A stretch of DNA of 39,134 nucleotides from Acidobacteriota bacterium (GTDB lineage Bacteria; Acidobacteriota; Polarisedimenticolia; J045), in contig JAGOJY010000038.1 in the NCBI GenBank assembly GCA_017994815.1, positions 1-39,134 of the forward strand, written 5' to 3'. A program made the translations under genes and the position numbers. The notes beneath the pieces were generated by a model that saw nothing but the letters and a program-made list of their open reading frames with translations, was not told the origin of the DNA and did no database searches. Positions 23,880-33,300 of this stretch are shown here, piece by piece. Position 1 is the first letter of the stretch. Each line of letters opens with the position of its first letter.

Positions 23880-23986
23880 AGCCCGCTTCGCTGCATGCAT
23901 CCTCACACGCCTAGCCCCCGCCGGGGCGCTGGTTCACCACGCACTCGACACCGCCCCACAGCTCGGGTGGCGCGGCGGAGAGGCGT

Positions 23987-25117
23987 TCAGGCCGGCTCAA
24001 TCGCGGTCACGTTCATGCGTTCGAGGATCTTCGACGCGACGGTGAGCGCCGCGTCCACGCACTGGTCCATGTTGTAGTAGCGGTACTGCGCCAGCCGCCC
24101 CACGAACGTGACGTCAGGCTCGGCCTCGGCGAGCGCCTCGTAGCGCTTGAACAGCGCGTCGTTCTCGGGCCTCGGAACCGGGTAGTACGGGTCGCCGTCG
24201 GCCTGCGGGTACTCGCGCACGATCGACGTGCCCGAGTGCGGCTGCCCGGTCAAGTGCCGGAACTCGGTGATCCGCGTGAAGTCCTGGTCCAGCGGGTGGT
24301 TGACCGTGCCGACCGGCTGGTACCGCTGCAGCCCGGGCAGGTGCTCGTGCTCGAAGCGCAGCGACCGGCACGGCAGGCGGCCGAAGCGGTGGCCGAACCA
24401 GGCGTCGATCGGGCCGGTGTACACGGTATGCAGCGCGCGGAGCCGGTCGCGCGCCGCGAAGAAGTCGACGCCGGTCTCGACCCGGATCCGCGGATGGTCG
24501 AGCAACCGCTCGAACACCCGCGTGTACCCGTCGGCCGGCATCTGCTGGAAGGTGTCGGTGAAGTACCGGTCGTCGCGGTCGGTGCGCGTCGGGATCCGCG
24601 CGGCCACCGACGCGGCGAGCTGCGACGGGTCGAGGCCCCACTGCTTGCGCGTGTAGCCGCGGAAGAGGGTTTCGTACAGGTCCCGCCCCACCTGCGACAC
24701 CACCACGTCCTCGCTGGTCTCGATCCGCTCGCGCGGCTCGCGCACCGACTCGTAGAACGCCCCGATCGTGGTCTCGTCGAGCGACAGCCCGTACAGCGCG
24801 TTGACGGTGTCGACGTTGATCGGGATCGGCACCAGCTTGCCGCGCACGCTCGCGAGCACGCGGTGCTCGTACGGTCGCCAGCGCGTGAAGCGCGACAGGT
24901 AGTCGACGATGCGCTGCGCGTTGGTGTGGAAGATGTGCGGCCCGTAGGGGTGGATCAGCACGCCGTGCGCGTCGGTGCGGTCGTACGCGTTGCCGCCCAC
25001 GTGCGGCCGCTTGTCGACCACCAGCACCTCGAGGCCGTGCTCCGCCAGCCGCTCGGCGACGACGGCGCCGGAGAAGCCGGCGCCGACCACCAGCACGTCG
25101 ATTTTCGGAGTCGGCAT
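23987..25117 (-). CDS. glf: UDP-galactopyranose mutase
   Basis: The product has 376 residues from ATG 25117, normal for bacterial Glf. It converts UDP-galactopyranose to UDP-galactofuranose, the donor for galactofuranose in surface glycans, using reduced FAD in the cytoplasm. The FAD Rossmann motif is VLVVGAGFSGAVVAERLAEH, then KRPHVGGNAYD. IHPYGPHIFHTN is the substrate-loop signature, with GYTRKQWGLDPSQL and VYTGPIDAWFGHRFGRLPCR following. The C-terminus has EYPQADGDPYYPVP and the FAD-contact GRLAQYRYYNMDQCV. No galactofuranosyltransferase or other polysaccharide gene is adjacent, which is unusual because glf normally sits in O-antigen or capsule clusters. Its leader (25127-25196) copies the one upstream of the ECF sigma factor. 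Confidence 0.95.
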   Translation of the reverse strand: MPTPKIDVLVVGAGFSGAVVAERLAEHGLEVLVVDKRPHVGGNAYDRTDAHGVLIHPYGPHIFHTNAQRIVDYLSRFTRWRPYEHRVLASVRGKLVPIPINVDTVNALYGLSLDETTIGAFYESVREPRERIETSEDVVVSQVGRDLYETLFRGYTRKQWGLDPSQLAASVAARIPTRTDRDDRYFTDTFQQMPADGYTRVFERLLDHPRIRVETGVDFFAARDRLRALHTVYTGPIDAWFGHRFGRLPCRSLRFEHEHLPGLQRYQPVGTVNHPLDQDFTRITEFRHLTGQPHSGTSIVREYPQADGDPYYPVPRPENDALFKRYEALAEAEPDVTFVGRLAQYRYYNMDQCVDAALTVASKILERMNVTAIEPA

Positions 25118-25126
25118 CGCGTCACA

Positions 25127-25196
25127 GATCGTGACACAAAAGGCGGCGCAGGCGGCCCGTCCCGCGCGTCATTGGAGCCGACACCTGGGAGGATCC
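25127..25196 (-). promoter_or_regulatory. glf leader, copy of the ECF sigma leader
   Basis: Read on the minus strand, this matches 5266-5337: 40 of 43 bases in the first part, then a small gap, CTTTT and GTCACGATC. It ends nine bases before the glf ATG. Its other side abuts a fragment of the small membrane gene that also neighbours the sigma factor, so promoter function and plain duplication are both possible. Confidence 0.6.
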
Positions 25197-25200
25197 CTGC

Positions 25201-25248
25201 CCGGCGCGAGGTCGGCCACGCGCGTGAAGGACGCCGCGAGCCCCGAGA
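25201..25248 (+). repeat. 48-bp fragment of the small membrane-protein gene
   Basis: It has 44 of 48 bases identical to 5061-5108 in direct orientation, encoding SGLAASFTRVADLAPG on the minus strand. It is inverted relative to the adjacent leader copy when compared with the arrangement at 5 kb, so the locus was rearranged during or after copying. Confidence 0.75.
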
Positions 25249-25275
25249 TGGCGGGCGCGTGATCCCGTCCTCGGG

Positions 25276-25755
25276 TCAGGTCGCCGCCGGTCGCCCGAGG
25301 GTCAGGCACATGTAGCGCGCGCCCGCGACCGGGTTGGCCCGGTAGGGCACGGTGTCCACGAAACCGAGCCGCTCGTAGAGCGTCTGGGCGGTGGTCATCG
25401 TCGGGAGCGTGTCGAGCAGGATCCGGCCGTAGCCCTGCGCGACCGCCCACGCGACGGCGCGCCGGACCAGCACGCGCCCGAGGCCGCGCCCCTGGAACGC
25501 CGGGCGCACGTAAAGCCGCTTCATCTCGCAGGATTCCGCGTCCCAGCGGTGCATCGCGACGCACCCCGCCGGCACACCGTCCTCGACCGCAAGCAGCAGG
25601 GTGCCGCCCGGCGCGACGTAGTCGCCGGGCAGGCGCGCGAGTTCCTCGGCGAAGTTCTGGAAGCAGAGATCGACACCGATCTGCCGCTCGTACTCGACGA
25701 ACAGCTCGCGCGTGGCCTCGAGGTCCGGCCCGCCGGCGACGATCCGCACGTCCAC
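25276..25755 (-). CDS. GNAT-family N-acetyltransferase
   Basis: The product has 159 residues from GTG 25755. The GNAT core is complete: an N-terminal helix (LEATRELFVEYERQIG), strand GGTLLLAVEDGVPAGCVAMH, the central CEMKRLYVRPAFQGRGLGRV with the acetyl-CoA pyrophosphate loop Q-x-R-G-L-G, the helix LVRRAVAWAVAQGYGRILLD and TAQTLYERLGFVDTVPY. The ending YMCLTLGRP fits the family branch seen in small stand-alone acetyltransferases. The substrate is unknown. The gene is oriented with glf but separated from it by duplicated scraps, so a functional link is doubtful. Confidence 0.9.
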   Translation of the reverse strand: MDVRIVAGGPDLEATRELFVEYERQIGVDLCFQNFAEELARLPGDYVAPGGTLLLAVEDGVPAGCVAMHRWDAESCEMKRLYVRPAFQGRGLGRVLVRRAVAWAVAQGYGRILLDTLPTMTTAQTLYERLGFVDTVPYRANPVAGARYMCLTLGRPAAT

Positions 25756-25827
25756 GATGCCATCCTAGACCGTGATCACTCGAGTCCGCTCATGACGTAG
25801 CGTGCCGCGGGCGGACACGTCGTCGCC

Positions 25828-26036
25828 GGTGCAGGCCCTGCTCGGCAAAGGTGCCGCGCTGGGGACCGTCCTTGCCTTCATGATGACCGTCATCGGCCTG
25901 TCGGCACCGGAGGCCGTGATCCTGCGCAACGTGCTCAAGCCGCCGCTGATCGCCGTGTTCTTCGGCACGGTGGCGGCTGGCATCGTCGTCGTGGGATACC
26001 TCTTCAACGCCCTGTTCTGAGGCACCTCGACGACGG
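25828..26036 (+). pseudogene. 209-bp duplication, copy 2 (permease C-terminus scrap)
   Basis: This second copy of 13878-14086 differs at five of 209 bases with no gap. It encodes the last about 64 residues of a COG0701-type permease (QALLGKGAALGTVLAF to FNALF, stop 26018-26020). An ATG at 25802 would give a 72-residue protein, but the first residues (RADTSSP) are unrelated, so I treat it as a scrap. Most differences fall at single positions, and two change residues (A to T, K to N). Confidence 0.85.
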
Positions 26037-26432
26037 CGACAAAAGGGCCTGTCGACCGCACCAAACGCATCGGCGGACTGGACGTCTTGCCGGTTCTTGG
26101 ACAGCAGTGGCTTTGCACCGCTTATCCCCCCTCCTGGACCTGACCGGTTCGGGACCCGCGCCACGGTGCCGCGCGCGTGCCATTCATGACCCGGCGCCGG
26201 GGCGGGGGCGAGCAACCGCTTCGCCGCTCTCAGGGCTCCCCCGAGGTCGAGCGCGGACGCGGGCCCGGGGACCGAGATCGTGACAGCGGCCGGTTCCCTA
26301 TCGTCTCCTTCCGGTCACCGATTCGCCGTGGGCGGTTCGCTCCCGTGACAGTTCGCGCGGGACGGCGGCGGTGTCCCCTGTGCTCCCTACGCGGTGATGG
26401 CATGATCGAGTCACGGACTCTGGAGGCGCAGC
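26037..26432. other. gene-free stretch with 19-bp repeat, upstream of the Kelch gene
   Basis: No gene is visible. It contains the second copy of the 19-bp repeat (26112-26130). The last 30 bases hold the GGAGG ribosome-binding site of the Kelch gene. I see no clear promoter. Confidence 0.5.
26112..26130 (+). repeat. 19-bp exact dispersed repeat, copy 2
   Basis: TTTGCACCGCTTATCCCCC is identical to 4686-4704. It lies about 75 bases beyond the permease scrap and marks another edge of the mosaic stretch at 25.1-26.1 kb. Confidence 0.6.
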
Positions 26433-27611
26433 ATGCCGCTCCTCAGCCGCATCCTGCCCGTCGAACTCACGCTCATGGCGGCGCTGGCGGTCGGTCAGGC
26501 CGGCGAGTGGTCGCCGGCCGCGAGTGTCGGCAAGGCACGTTACTCGCACAGTGCGACGATGCTCCGGGACGGTCGAGTGCTGATCGCCGGCGGCTTCGGC
26601 GACGGCAACCTGGCCTCGGCCGAGATCTACGATCCCGCGAGCGACTCCTGGAGTGTGACCTCACCGATGATCGAAGCGCGGGCCGAGCCGCGCGCCGCGC
26701 TGTTGACCAACGGAGATGTTCTCGTCACGGCCGGCTACAACGAGCTCGGCACGCTCGCCACGTCCGAGCGGTACGACCCGGACACGGCGACTTGGGCCAC
26801 CACCGGCAGCATGGCCCAGCCACGCTACTACCCGACGCTGACGGTGCTCGCGGACGGCCGGGTCCTGGTCGCGGGCGGCCAGGACGAGACCGCGCTGCTC
26901 GCGACCGCCGAACTCTACGATCCGGCCAGCGGCTCGTGGTCCCCGGCCGGGTTGATGACCACCAGCCGCTACGCGCACACGGCGACGCTCCTGCCGGACG
27001 GCAAGGTGCTGGTCGCCGGGGGCCTCGGAGCCGGTGGTTACCTCGCGAGCGCCGAGCTGTTCGATCCGGTGACCGGCAGCTGGACTGCAACCGGCGCGAT
27101 GCACGTGCCGCGCTGGGTGCACATGGCGATCCTGCTGCGGGACGGCCGCGTGCTCGCCGCCGGCGGTTTCAACAGTGCGGACGGCTATCTCGCGAGCAGC
27201 GAATTGTACGATCCAGGCAGCGGAACGTGGGCCGAAACGGGGAGCCTGAACGCCGCGCGCTACGTTCGCTTCCCGGTGCTGCTGTCCGACGACACGGTGC
27301 TCGCTTCGGGCGGATACGCCGATGGAGCCTACCTGGACAGCGCCGAACTGTACGACCCGGACAGCGGCACGTGGGCGCCGACCGCCAGCATGCACGGTGA
27401 GCGCGATGCCCACACGGTCACGCTCCTCTCCGACGGCAGCGTGCTCGTTGCCGGCGGCTACGATGGCGCTCGCGCGGTATCAACATCCGAGTCGTATGTC
27501 GAGGCAATTCCGCCCCCGCCGAACCCGTGCGCCTTCCCGGTCCGTTCCGGCACTGGACCCCTGTCGCCCTGCGTCGTCCCTCCGACGCTCAAGGTTCTGG
27601 ATCGTCCGTAG
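26433..27611 (+). CDS. exported Kelch-repeat beta-propeller protein
   Basis: The product has 392 residues from ATG 26433, eight bases after GGAGG. The N-terminus is a signal-like segment (VELTLMAALAVGQAG). Seven repeats of about 48 residues follow, each with DGRVLIAGG-type strands and an AELYDPASGSW ending: blade ends at SDSWSVTSPM, TATWATTGSM, SGSWSPAGLM, TGSWTATGAM, SGTWAETGSL and SGTWAPTASM, the first being GEWSPAASV. The GG doublet and the tyrosine/tryptophan pair are the Kelch signature. Seven blades would close one propeller. Such propellers usually bind proteins or glycans; no catalytic motif is present. A short Pro-rich tail (PPPPNPCAFPV) follows. The gene is single. Confidence 0.88.
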   Translation: MPLLSRILPVELTLMAALAVGQAGEWSPAASVGKARYSHSATMLRDGRVLIAGGFGDGNLASAEIYDPASDSWSVTSPMIEARAEPRAALLTNGDVLVTAGYNELGTLATSERYDPDTATWATTGSMAQPRYYPTLTVLADGRVLVAGGQDETALLATAELYDPASGSWSPAGLMTTSRYAHTATLLPDGKVLVAGGLGAGGYLASAELFDPVTGSWTATGAMHVPRWVHMAILLRDGRVLAAGGFNSADGYLASSELYDPGSGTWAETGSLNAARYVRFPVLLSDDTVLASGGYADGAYLDSAELYDPDSGTWAPTASMHGERDAHTVTLLSDGSVLVAGGYDGARAVSTSESYVEAIPPPPNPCAFPVRSGTGPLSPCVVPPTLKVLDRP

Positions 27612-28385
27612 ACCCTTCCGGTCGGAGTCCTTGTTGTTTTGCGCAGAATTCAGGCAGGTTTGCGCTGGCGATCTTCTGCGTGCATCCCGTGGCGGACGGC
27701 TCGCTTGATAACTGACGAGGGGGGGTAGGCGGCCCGCCGGAAACGGCGTTCATCGCTTGCGTTGCGGCTGGCCGCCGTGGGGGGCCGCCGAAGGCGGTGG
27801 CGGCACGGCACGAACTGCATCGGGAACCGGCTGCGCCAGCGTCATGGGCAGGCGCCGGTGGACCCGGCCAACAACAACCTCGCGCGGTAACACTGAGGCC
27901 TGGGGTCCGGTCCGGCGGCCGCTCCCATCCGAAATGGAGAGCGCCGCCGGTCTGACGTCAGGACTACTTTGCGCCCGTCGTCGGGCGGGGCGGGAACCAG
28001 CGTTCGACTCTTATGGGAACGGCTCCCTCGTTGGCCTCCGCGCTCACGCCGAACGGGGCGCTATCGAAGACGCGAGCGTCAAGGGTGTGCCCGACATCGC
28101 GAGATCCCCGGGCTCGACTCGTGCCGCGCGCCGGCCGAGGACGACGCCACCGCCCGCCTCCTCCGCCAGGTTCCCTGGACCAGTGCTGTCGTCAGTTGAC
28201 TTTCCGGACCATACCGGGTCACACCATCCGCCCTGGCGCTCGCCTTGGTTCAACCCCTCGAAGACCAAGAGCCGTGCCCGGTTGACGTGGTGCAGCAGGG
28301 CCGTGAACCGTGCCTTCTCGACCCGACGCGAACGCGCACTCGAAGCCGGGAGCCTTCGGCCGGCGCTGAACAGGCAGCCGCAAGA
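27612..28385. other. 774-bp gene-free stretch with possible transposase scrap
   Basis: No complete gene is visible on either strand. Around 27825-27890 the plus strand reads LRQRHGQAPVDPANNNLAR, reminiscent of the DPTNN-x-AER motif near the end of IS66-like and related transposases, but it is too short and its frame closes at once. The remainder has no coding character that I can defend. Its right end is the 3' flank of the minus-strand gene at 28386. Confidence 0.35.
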
Positions 28386-28991
28386 TCACTCGACGCGCCG
28401 GAAGTAGCCGACGTCCACGCGCCCGCCGGAGGCGCCGAGCGCAAGCACGTAGACCCGCCCGGCGAGCCGCAGTTCGAGGTCGTGCCAGTTCCGCAGGACC
28501 TCGCGGTCGCCGCCAAGGTGTGGCGAGCCGTACTCCGCGATCGCGCGGCACTGCCCATCGGTGACGTGGAGGATCTTGAAGATCTCGCCCGCGCTGAAGA
28601 AGCGCACCGCGACCGCGCCCACGGGCACGCCGTCGTCGGTCAGCCGGACGATGCCGAGGCCGGAGCGCTCGGAGCCCGCAGGCATGAACGAGACTTCGCG
28701 CGCGCCGGCCTCGATCGTGGTCCTGTGATCGGCCGGCATACGCGCGATGCAGTCGTCGCCGGAAGTCGCGTCGGCGTCGGCGGAGAGCGCGTCATCGAGG
28801 GCTGGACCCGTGTGCGCCGCCTGCAACGAAGCCGCTTGCGTCGGCGTCGCGCGGCCACCGAGCAGGCCGGCGCCGTGCAGCGCCGCGACGAGGCCGGCGA
28901 GGGCGGTCAGCACCGCCGCCATCGCGGTCAACAGCCCGGGCAGCGTGGTCCAGAACGAGCCGCGTCGGTCGGCCTTGGCGCGTTCCGCCAT
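28386..28991 (-). CDS. membrane-anchored protein of unknown function
   Basis: The product has 201 residues from ATG 28991 (CGGAG about ten bases upstream). A charged start (AERAKADRRGSFW) leads to one membrane helix at about residues 15-46 (LPGLLTAMAAVLTALAGLVA). A low-complexity linker follows, then a C-terminal extracytoplasmic beta-rich domain (about 95-201): TIEAGAREVSFMPAGS, VPVGAVAVRFFSAGEIFKIL, WHDLELRLAGRVYVLALG and GGRVDVGYFRRVE. A single cysteine lies in DDCIARMPAD and another in TDGQCRAIAEYG. The start (GSFWTTLPGLLTAMAAVLTAL) is common in stand-alone anchored domains of Proteobacteria. I recognise no family for the outer domain. Confidence 0.75.
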   Translation of the reverse strand: MAERAKADRRGSFWTTLPGLLTAMAAVLTALAGLVAALHGAGLLGGRATPTQAASLQAAHTGPALDDALSADADATSGDDCIARMPADHRTTIEAGAREVSFMPAGSERSGLGIVRLTDDGVPVGAVAVRFFSAGEIFKILHVTDGQCRAIAEYGSPHLGGDREVLRNWHDLELRLAGRVYVLALGASGGRVDVGYFRRVE

Positions 28992-29238
28992 GGTCGTGGG
29001 CTCCGGAGTTCTCAGCGCTCGGGCGGCGGGAGTATACGACGCGGGCGGCCCGCGGCAGCTTCCCGCAGTCGGGACGATTGCCGCGGCGACCGAAACGGCC
29101 GCGACGCGCTACTTCTCGCGGTCGACCGGGGAAATCGGCGCGGCGGGACCGGGCGCCGCTCCCGCTCAACCCTCCCGGGCCTCGTGGTCTTCCCGTCGCA
29201 TCCGGCTTAGCCTGCACCGAATTCAGGGAGGCAGGACC

Positions 29239-29463
29239 ATGGCGAGAGGGCGCGCGCGCGATATCGAACAGGCGTATACGGTCCGGCAATTCGTGGCGAA
29301 GCTGCGGCGGGTCGCGGACTGCCTGGAGCGGGGGCGGGCGTTCACCGTCCAAGTGGGCGGCGAGCGGCTCCGGGTGCCTCGCGGCGCGACGTGGAGCATC
29401 GAACACGAGCGGGGTGGCGGGGTCGAGGAACTCGAGTTCCAGGTGCGCTGGGAGGCGCCCTGA
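29239..29463 (+). CDS. amphi-Trp-domain-like small protein
   Basis: The product has 74 residues from ATG 29239, with GGGAGG about eight bases upstream; the longer open frame to the left lies antisense to the neighbouring gene. It shows the amphi-Trp (TIGR04354) pattern: a positive start, EQAYTVRQFVAKLRRVADCL, ERGRAFTVQVGGERLRVP, a second charged strand IEHERGGGVEELEFQVRW and the terminal tryptophan. These small proteins are usually encoded singly, and their function is not established. The match is by pattern, not by search. It is divergent from the membrane-anchored gene at 28386. Confidence 0.65.
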   Translation: MARGRARDIEQAYTVRQFVAKLRRVADCLERGRAFTVQVGGERLRVPRGATWSIEHERGGGVEELEFQVRWEAP

Positions 29464-29610
29464 CGCTCCCGTCCGCTGACAACGCTCCTGCGCGTGGGGC
29501 GGTACACCCTGGCCGGTTTCATCGGTTGTGAGGCTGTGAGCCGGCCCGGAACGAGCGAACGCTCCCCCGCGGCCCGCCAAAACACGGCCTGACCGGAGGG
29601 CTCAGTGCAT

Positions 29611-29629
29611 CCTGCGTGATCGACGCAGG
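29611..29629. other. perfect hairpin in the leader of the 29753 gene
   Basis: CCTGCGT-GATCG-ACGCAGG is a perfect 7-bp stem with a 5-base loop, about 125 bases upstream of the start of the exported-protein gene. No T run follows on either strand, so it is not a normal terminator. Its role is unknown. The rest of 29464-29752 holds nothing else that I can support. Confidence 0.4.
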
Positions 29630-29752
29630 GGGCCGCCGGAAGAGAAATGTGAAGGCCGCTCCGCCCGGCGAGCGTCTTCCTGTCCCAAGCGGCCCTCACG
29701 CGAGTCACGCCCGAGACTCACGGCCGCACCGACCCAGAGTGGAGAAGAACCG

Positions 29753-30250
29753 ATGCGCAGCCTCAAAAGGTCTTTCGTCGCCGTCGTCAGGCTGGCAAGC
29801 CTCGTGGTCGTCGCCGCGCTCTTCGTGCACGCCCCGGCACAGGCGGAGAGCATCCCGCCTGAAACCGTCGTGCGGCCGGGCGAGGCCGCCCGCCAAGCGT
29901 TCCAGGCCAGCTGGTCCGTTCCGTACACGGCGCCCGGCGACGGGCAGATACAGGTGCCGGCGGGCAAGCGGCTCGTCCTCGCGTACGCCTCCCTCAAGGT
30001 GAGTGACAAGGACGACTGCCGCGTCGGGTCCATCGGGTTGACGACGACTGCGGGTGGAACCCAGTCCACGCACTTCGTCCCCGTGAGCGTCTTCACTCTT
30101 GGCGGCCGCAGCCAGAGCGTGGCAGGCCAGCTGGTCCAGCTCTTCGCCGATCCCGCGACGCAGGTCTTCGTCGGGGTCGACATCGACGGGACGAACTGCA
30201 ACCCGGGCGGGGTGGTTTCGGTGTCCGGCTACTTCGTAGACCTGCTGTAA
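29753..30250 (+). CDS. exported protein of unknown function
   Basis: The product has 165 residues from ATG 29753, preceded by GGAGAAG at good spacing. The signal peptide (FVAVVRLASLVVVAALFVHA) ends in AQA-ES. The mature part has short strands (QASWSVPYTAPGDGQIQVPA, KRLVLAYASLKVSDKDDCRV, THFVPVSVFTLGGRSQSVAG, TQVFVGVDIDGTNCNPGGVV) and ends in VSVSGYFVDLL, suggesting a beta-sandwich of about 130 residues. Two cysteines (DDCRV, TNCNP) can pair. I do not recognise a family. It is convergent with the large repeat protein, with 124 bases between the stops and no obvious terminator hairpin with a T run. Confidence 0.75.
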   Translation: MRSLKRSFVAVVRLASLVVVAALFVHAPAQAESIPPETVVRPGEAARQAFQASWSVPYTAPGDGQIQVPAGKRLVLAYASLKVSDKDDCRVGSIGLTTTAGGTQSTHFVPVSVFTLGGRSQSVAGQLVQLFADPATQVFVGVDIDGTNCNPGGVVSVSGYFVDLL

Positions 30251-30374
30251 AGCAGGGTGCAGATGCCGGCGGGGGGTTCGCGCGCGCCGCGACTCCCCAC
30301 CCTCGTCCTCGCCGCACGCTTTCAAGAACCGCGAAAGCCTGCGCGGGCGGCTGCCGGTGAGCTGGTGAAGGTCG

Positions 30375-33300
30375 CTACGGGCAGACCGCCGTGACGCGCT
30401 CCGCTCCGCCGCTCGCGAAGCCGTACGTCCCGTTCGTGCCGCAGCCCGGGACCCGCTCGCGGACCAGGTACCAGAAGCCCTCGTTGGCACCGGGCGTCGT
30501 GGCGTCCTCCGCGGTCAAGAGCGGCGTGCCGCTGACCACGCAGGTCTCGGCCACACCGCTGCCGACTGGGAATTGCCCCAACCGCCCGCGCGCGACGTCG
30601 TGCACGGTTCCGGCCGCTGGTGAGCCGGCGTTCCAGTTGAGCGTGGTGCCGTTCGCGGCGATCCGCAGGCCCGACAGCTCGACGGGGACCTGTTCGACGT
30701 GCAGCACGACGGCCCCGGGCAGGTACTCGGTGCGCCAGATGCGGCACTCAGGCATCGGCTCGGGGTTCGTGCTGAACGTGCCGACGCGCGACGCGGCGGT
30801 CAGGATCGTGATGCTGTCGCCGACGTTCGGCAGGAAGCCGTTCACCAGCGTCACGTGCAGTGGGCCATTGAGCGACGCCGTGCCGCTGACGGTCAGCTGG
30901 TCGTGGTTGGCCGGCCCGTTTCCAGGCGAGAGCCCGCCGACCTCAACGTGGAACGAGGCGCCGGCGGCCTGGGTGTAGTTGCGGGGCGCGGCCGCGAGGT
31001 CGTCCGCGACGGCCAGGACGCCGGGCGAGAGGCCGGGGCCCAGTTGTCCCCCGGCCATCGTCAGCGCTGCGTCCATCGTGCCGGCGCCCCCGACGATGCC
31101 TCCCGAAATCGACAGGCTCGGGAAGGACTCCAGCACCGCCCCGTTCACGATCGTCGAGCCCGCGGACTGGGAATACGTTCCTGTCAGGCCGACCTTCCCC
31201 GAGCGCACCTCGAACAGGCCCGTGTTGTCAACGTCGCAGCCGATCGTGACGGTTCCCGCGTCGGCGGACCGCAAGAACGTACCCGCGTTGACGAACTGAC
31301 CACTGCCCGGGATGTCGCTGTCATCCTGCTGGTCGAACAGCGACCCCGAGAGATTCTCGAACAGGCCCGGCGAGTTGATCGACAGGTTGCCGGGGCCGGT
31401 GTGGGTCGCGGTGCCGTTGTTGGCGTTGCGCAGCGTGCGGACGAGGAGCTTGCTGCTGGCGCCGCTGAGCGCAAGTCCGCCGTTCGCGGTGGAGACGCCG
31501 CTGCCGGAGAGCGTGCCGCCGGTCCAGGTGTAGAGGCCCGAGACGTTGATCGCATCGGATCCCTGGAGCGTCCCCGCGGAGTGGTTGATCGTCGTGACGG
31601 TCGCGGTCTCGCCGCTGTTGAGGTTGACCACCCCCGCCGACTGCTCGTACGCCGCGCCGAGGCTGGTGAGCGTGGCCGCGGCGTTGAACGTGACGTTGCC
31701 CGCCACCTGCGTCGTGCCGGTCACCGCGTAGCCGCCGTTCAAGGTCACGCTGCCGTTGCCGAACTCGACGCGGGTGCCGCTGATGTCGGCGCCCGTGGCG
31801 ACGGTGTGCGTCGCACCGCCGAACCGCAGGACCGCGCCGGTCGCGTCGAAGTCCCCGGCGTGGGTCCCGTTCCCGGACAGCACGAGCGTCCCGGTCTGCA
31901 CGTCGACGGTCCCGTTGTTGTCGAACGGACAGAAGATGCTGGAGCTGCCGGTGCTGGTCGTGCGGACGAAGGTGCCCGAGTTCGTAAACTGCCCGTTGCC
32001 CGCAATGCTGCCGTCGGACTGTTGGTCGAACGTCGATCCGGCCAGGATCTCCAGCACTCCGGGGGAGTTGATGGAGAAGTTGCCGCCGCCGTTGTTCACG
32101 GCCGTGCTGTTGTTGCCGATGCGCAGCGTGCGGCCGAGGTTCTTGCCGCTGGCGCCGCTGATCACGAGGCCGCCCTGGGCCGTGGAGACGCCGCTGCCGG
32201 AGAGCGTGCCGCCGGTCCAGGTGTAGAGGCCCGAGACGTTGATCGCATCGGATCCCTGGAGCGTCCCGGCGGAGTGGTTGATCGTCGTGACGGTCGCGGT
32301 CTCGCCGCTGTTGAGGTTGACCACCCCCGCCGACTGCTCGTACGCCGCGCCGAGGCTGGTGAGCGTGGCCGCGGCGTTGAACGTGACGTTGCCCGCCACC
32401 TGGGTCGTGCCGGTCACCGCGTAGCCGCCGTTCACGGTCACGTTGGCGTTGCCGAACTCGACCCGGGTGCCGCTGACGTCGGCGCCGGCGGCGAGCGTCT
32501 GCGTGCCGCCGCCGAACCGCAGGACCGCTCCCGTCGCGTCGAAGTCCCCGGCGTGGGTCCCGTTCCCGGACAGCACGAGCGTCCCGGTCTGCACGTCGAC
32601 GGTCCCGTTGTTGTCGAACGGACAGCTGATGGTGGAGCTGCCGATGCTGGTCGTGCGGACGAAGGTGCCCGCGTTCGTGAACTGCCCGCTGCCCGCAATG
32701 CCGCCGTCGGACTGTTGATCGAACGTCGATCCGGCGAGGATCTCCAGCACTCCGGGGGAGTTGATGGAGAAGTTGCCGCCGCCGTTGTTCACGGCCGTGC
32801 TGTTGTTGCCGATGCGCAGCGTGCGGCCGAGGAGCTTGCCGCTGGCGCCGCTGATCACGAGGCCGCCCTGGGCCGTGGAGACGCCGTCGCCGGAGAGCGT
32901 GCCGCCGGTCCAGGTGTAGAGGCCCGAGACATTGATCGCATCGGATCCCTGGAGCGTCCCGGCGGAGTGGTTGATCGTCGTGACGGTCGCGGTCTCGCCG
33001 CTGTTGAGGTTGACCACCCCCGCGGACTGCTCGTACGCCGCGCCGAGGCTGGTGAGCGTGGCCGCGGCGTTGAACGTGACGTTGCCCGTTACCTGGGTCG
33101 TGCCGGTCACCGCGTAGCCGCCGTTCACGGTCACGTTGGCGTTGCCGAACTCGACCCGGGTGCCGCTGACGTCGGCGCCGGCGGCGAGCGTCTGCGTGCC
33201 GCCGCCGAACCGCAGGACCGCTCCCGTCGCGTCGAAGTCCCCGGCGTGGGCCCCGTTCCCGGACAGCACGAGCGTCCCGGTCTGCACGTCGACGGTCCCG

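Noticed and set aside
27845..27888. Transposase fragment with DPANNN motif
   Set aside because: Only a dozen residues resemble the DPTNN-x-AER motif and the frame closes immediately, so I list it only as a note within the gene-free stretch.
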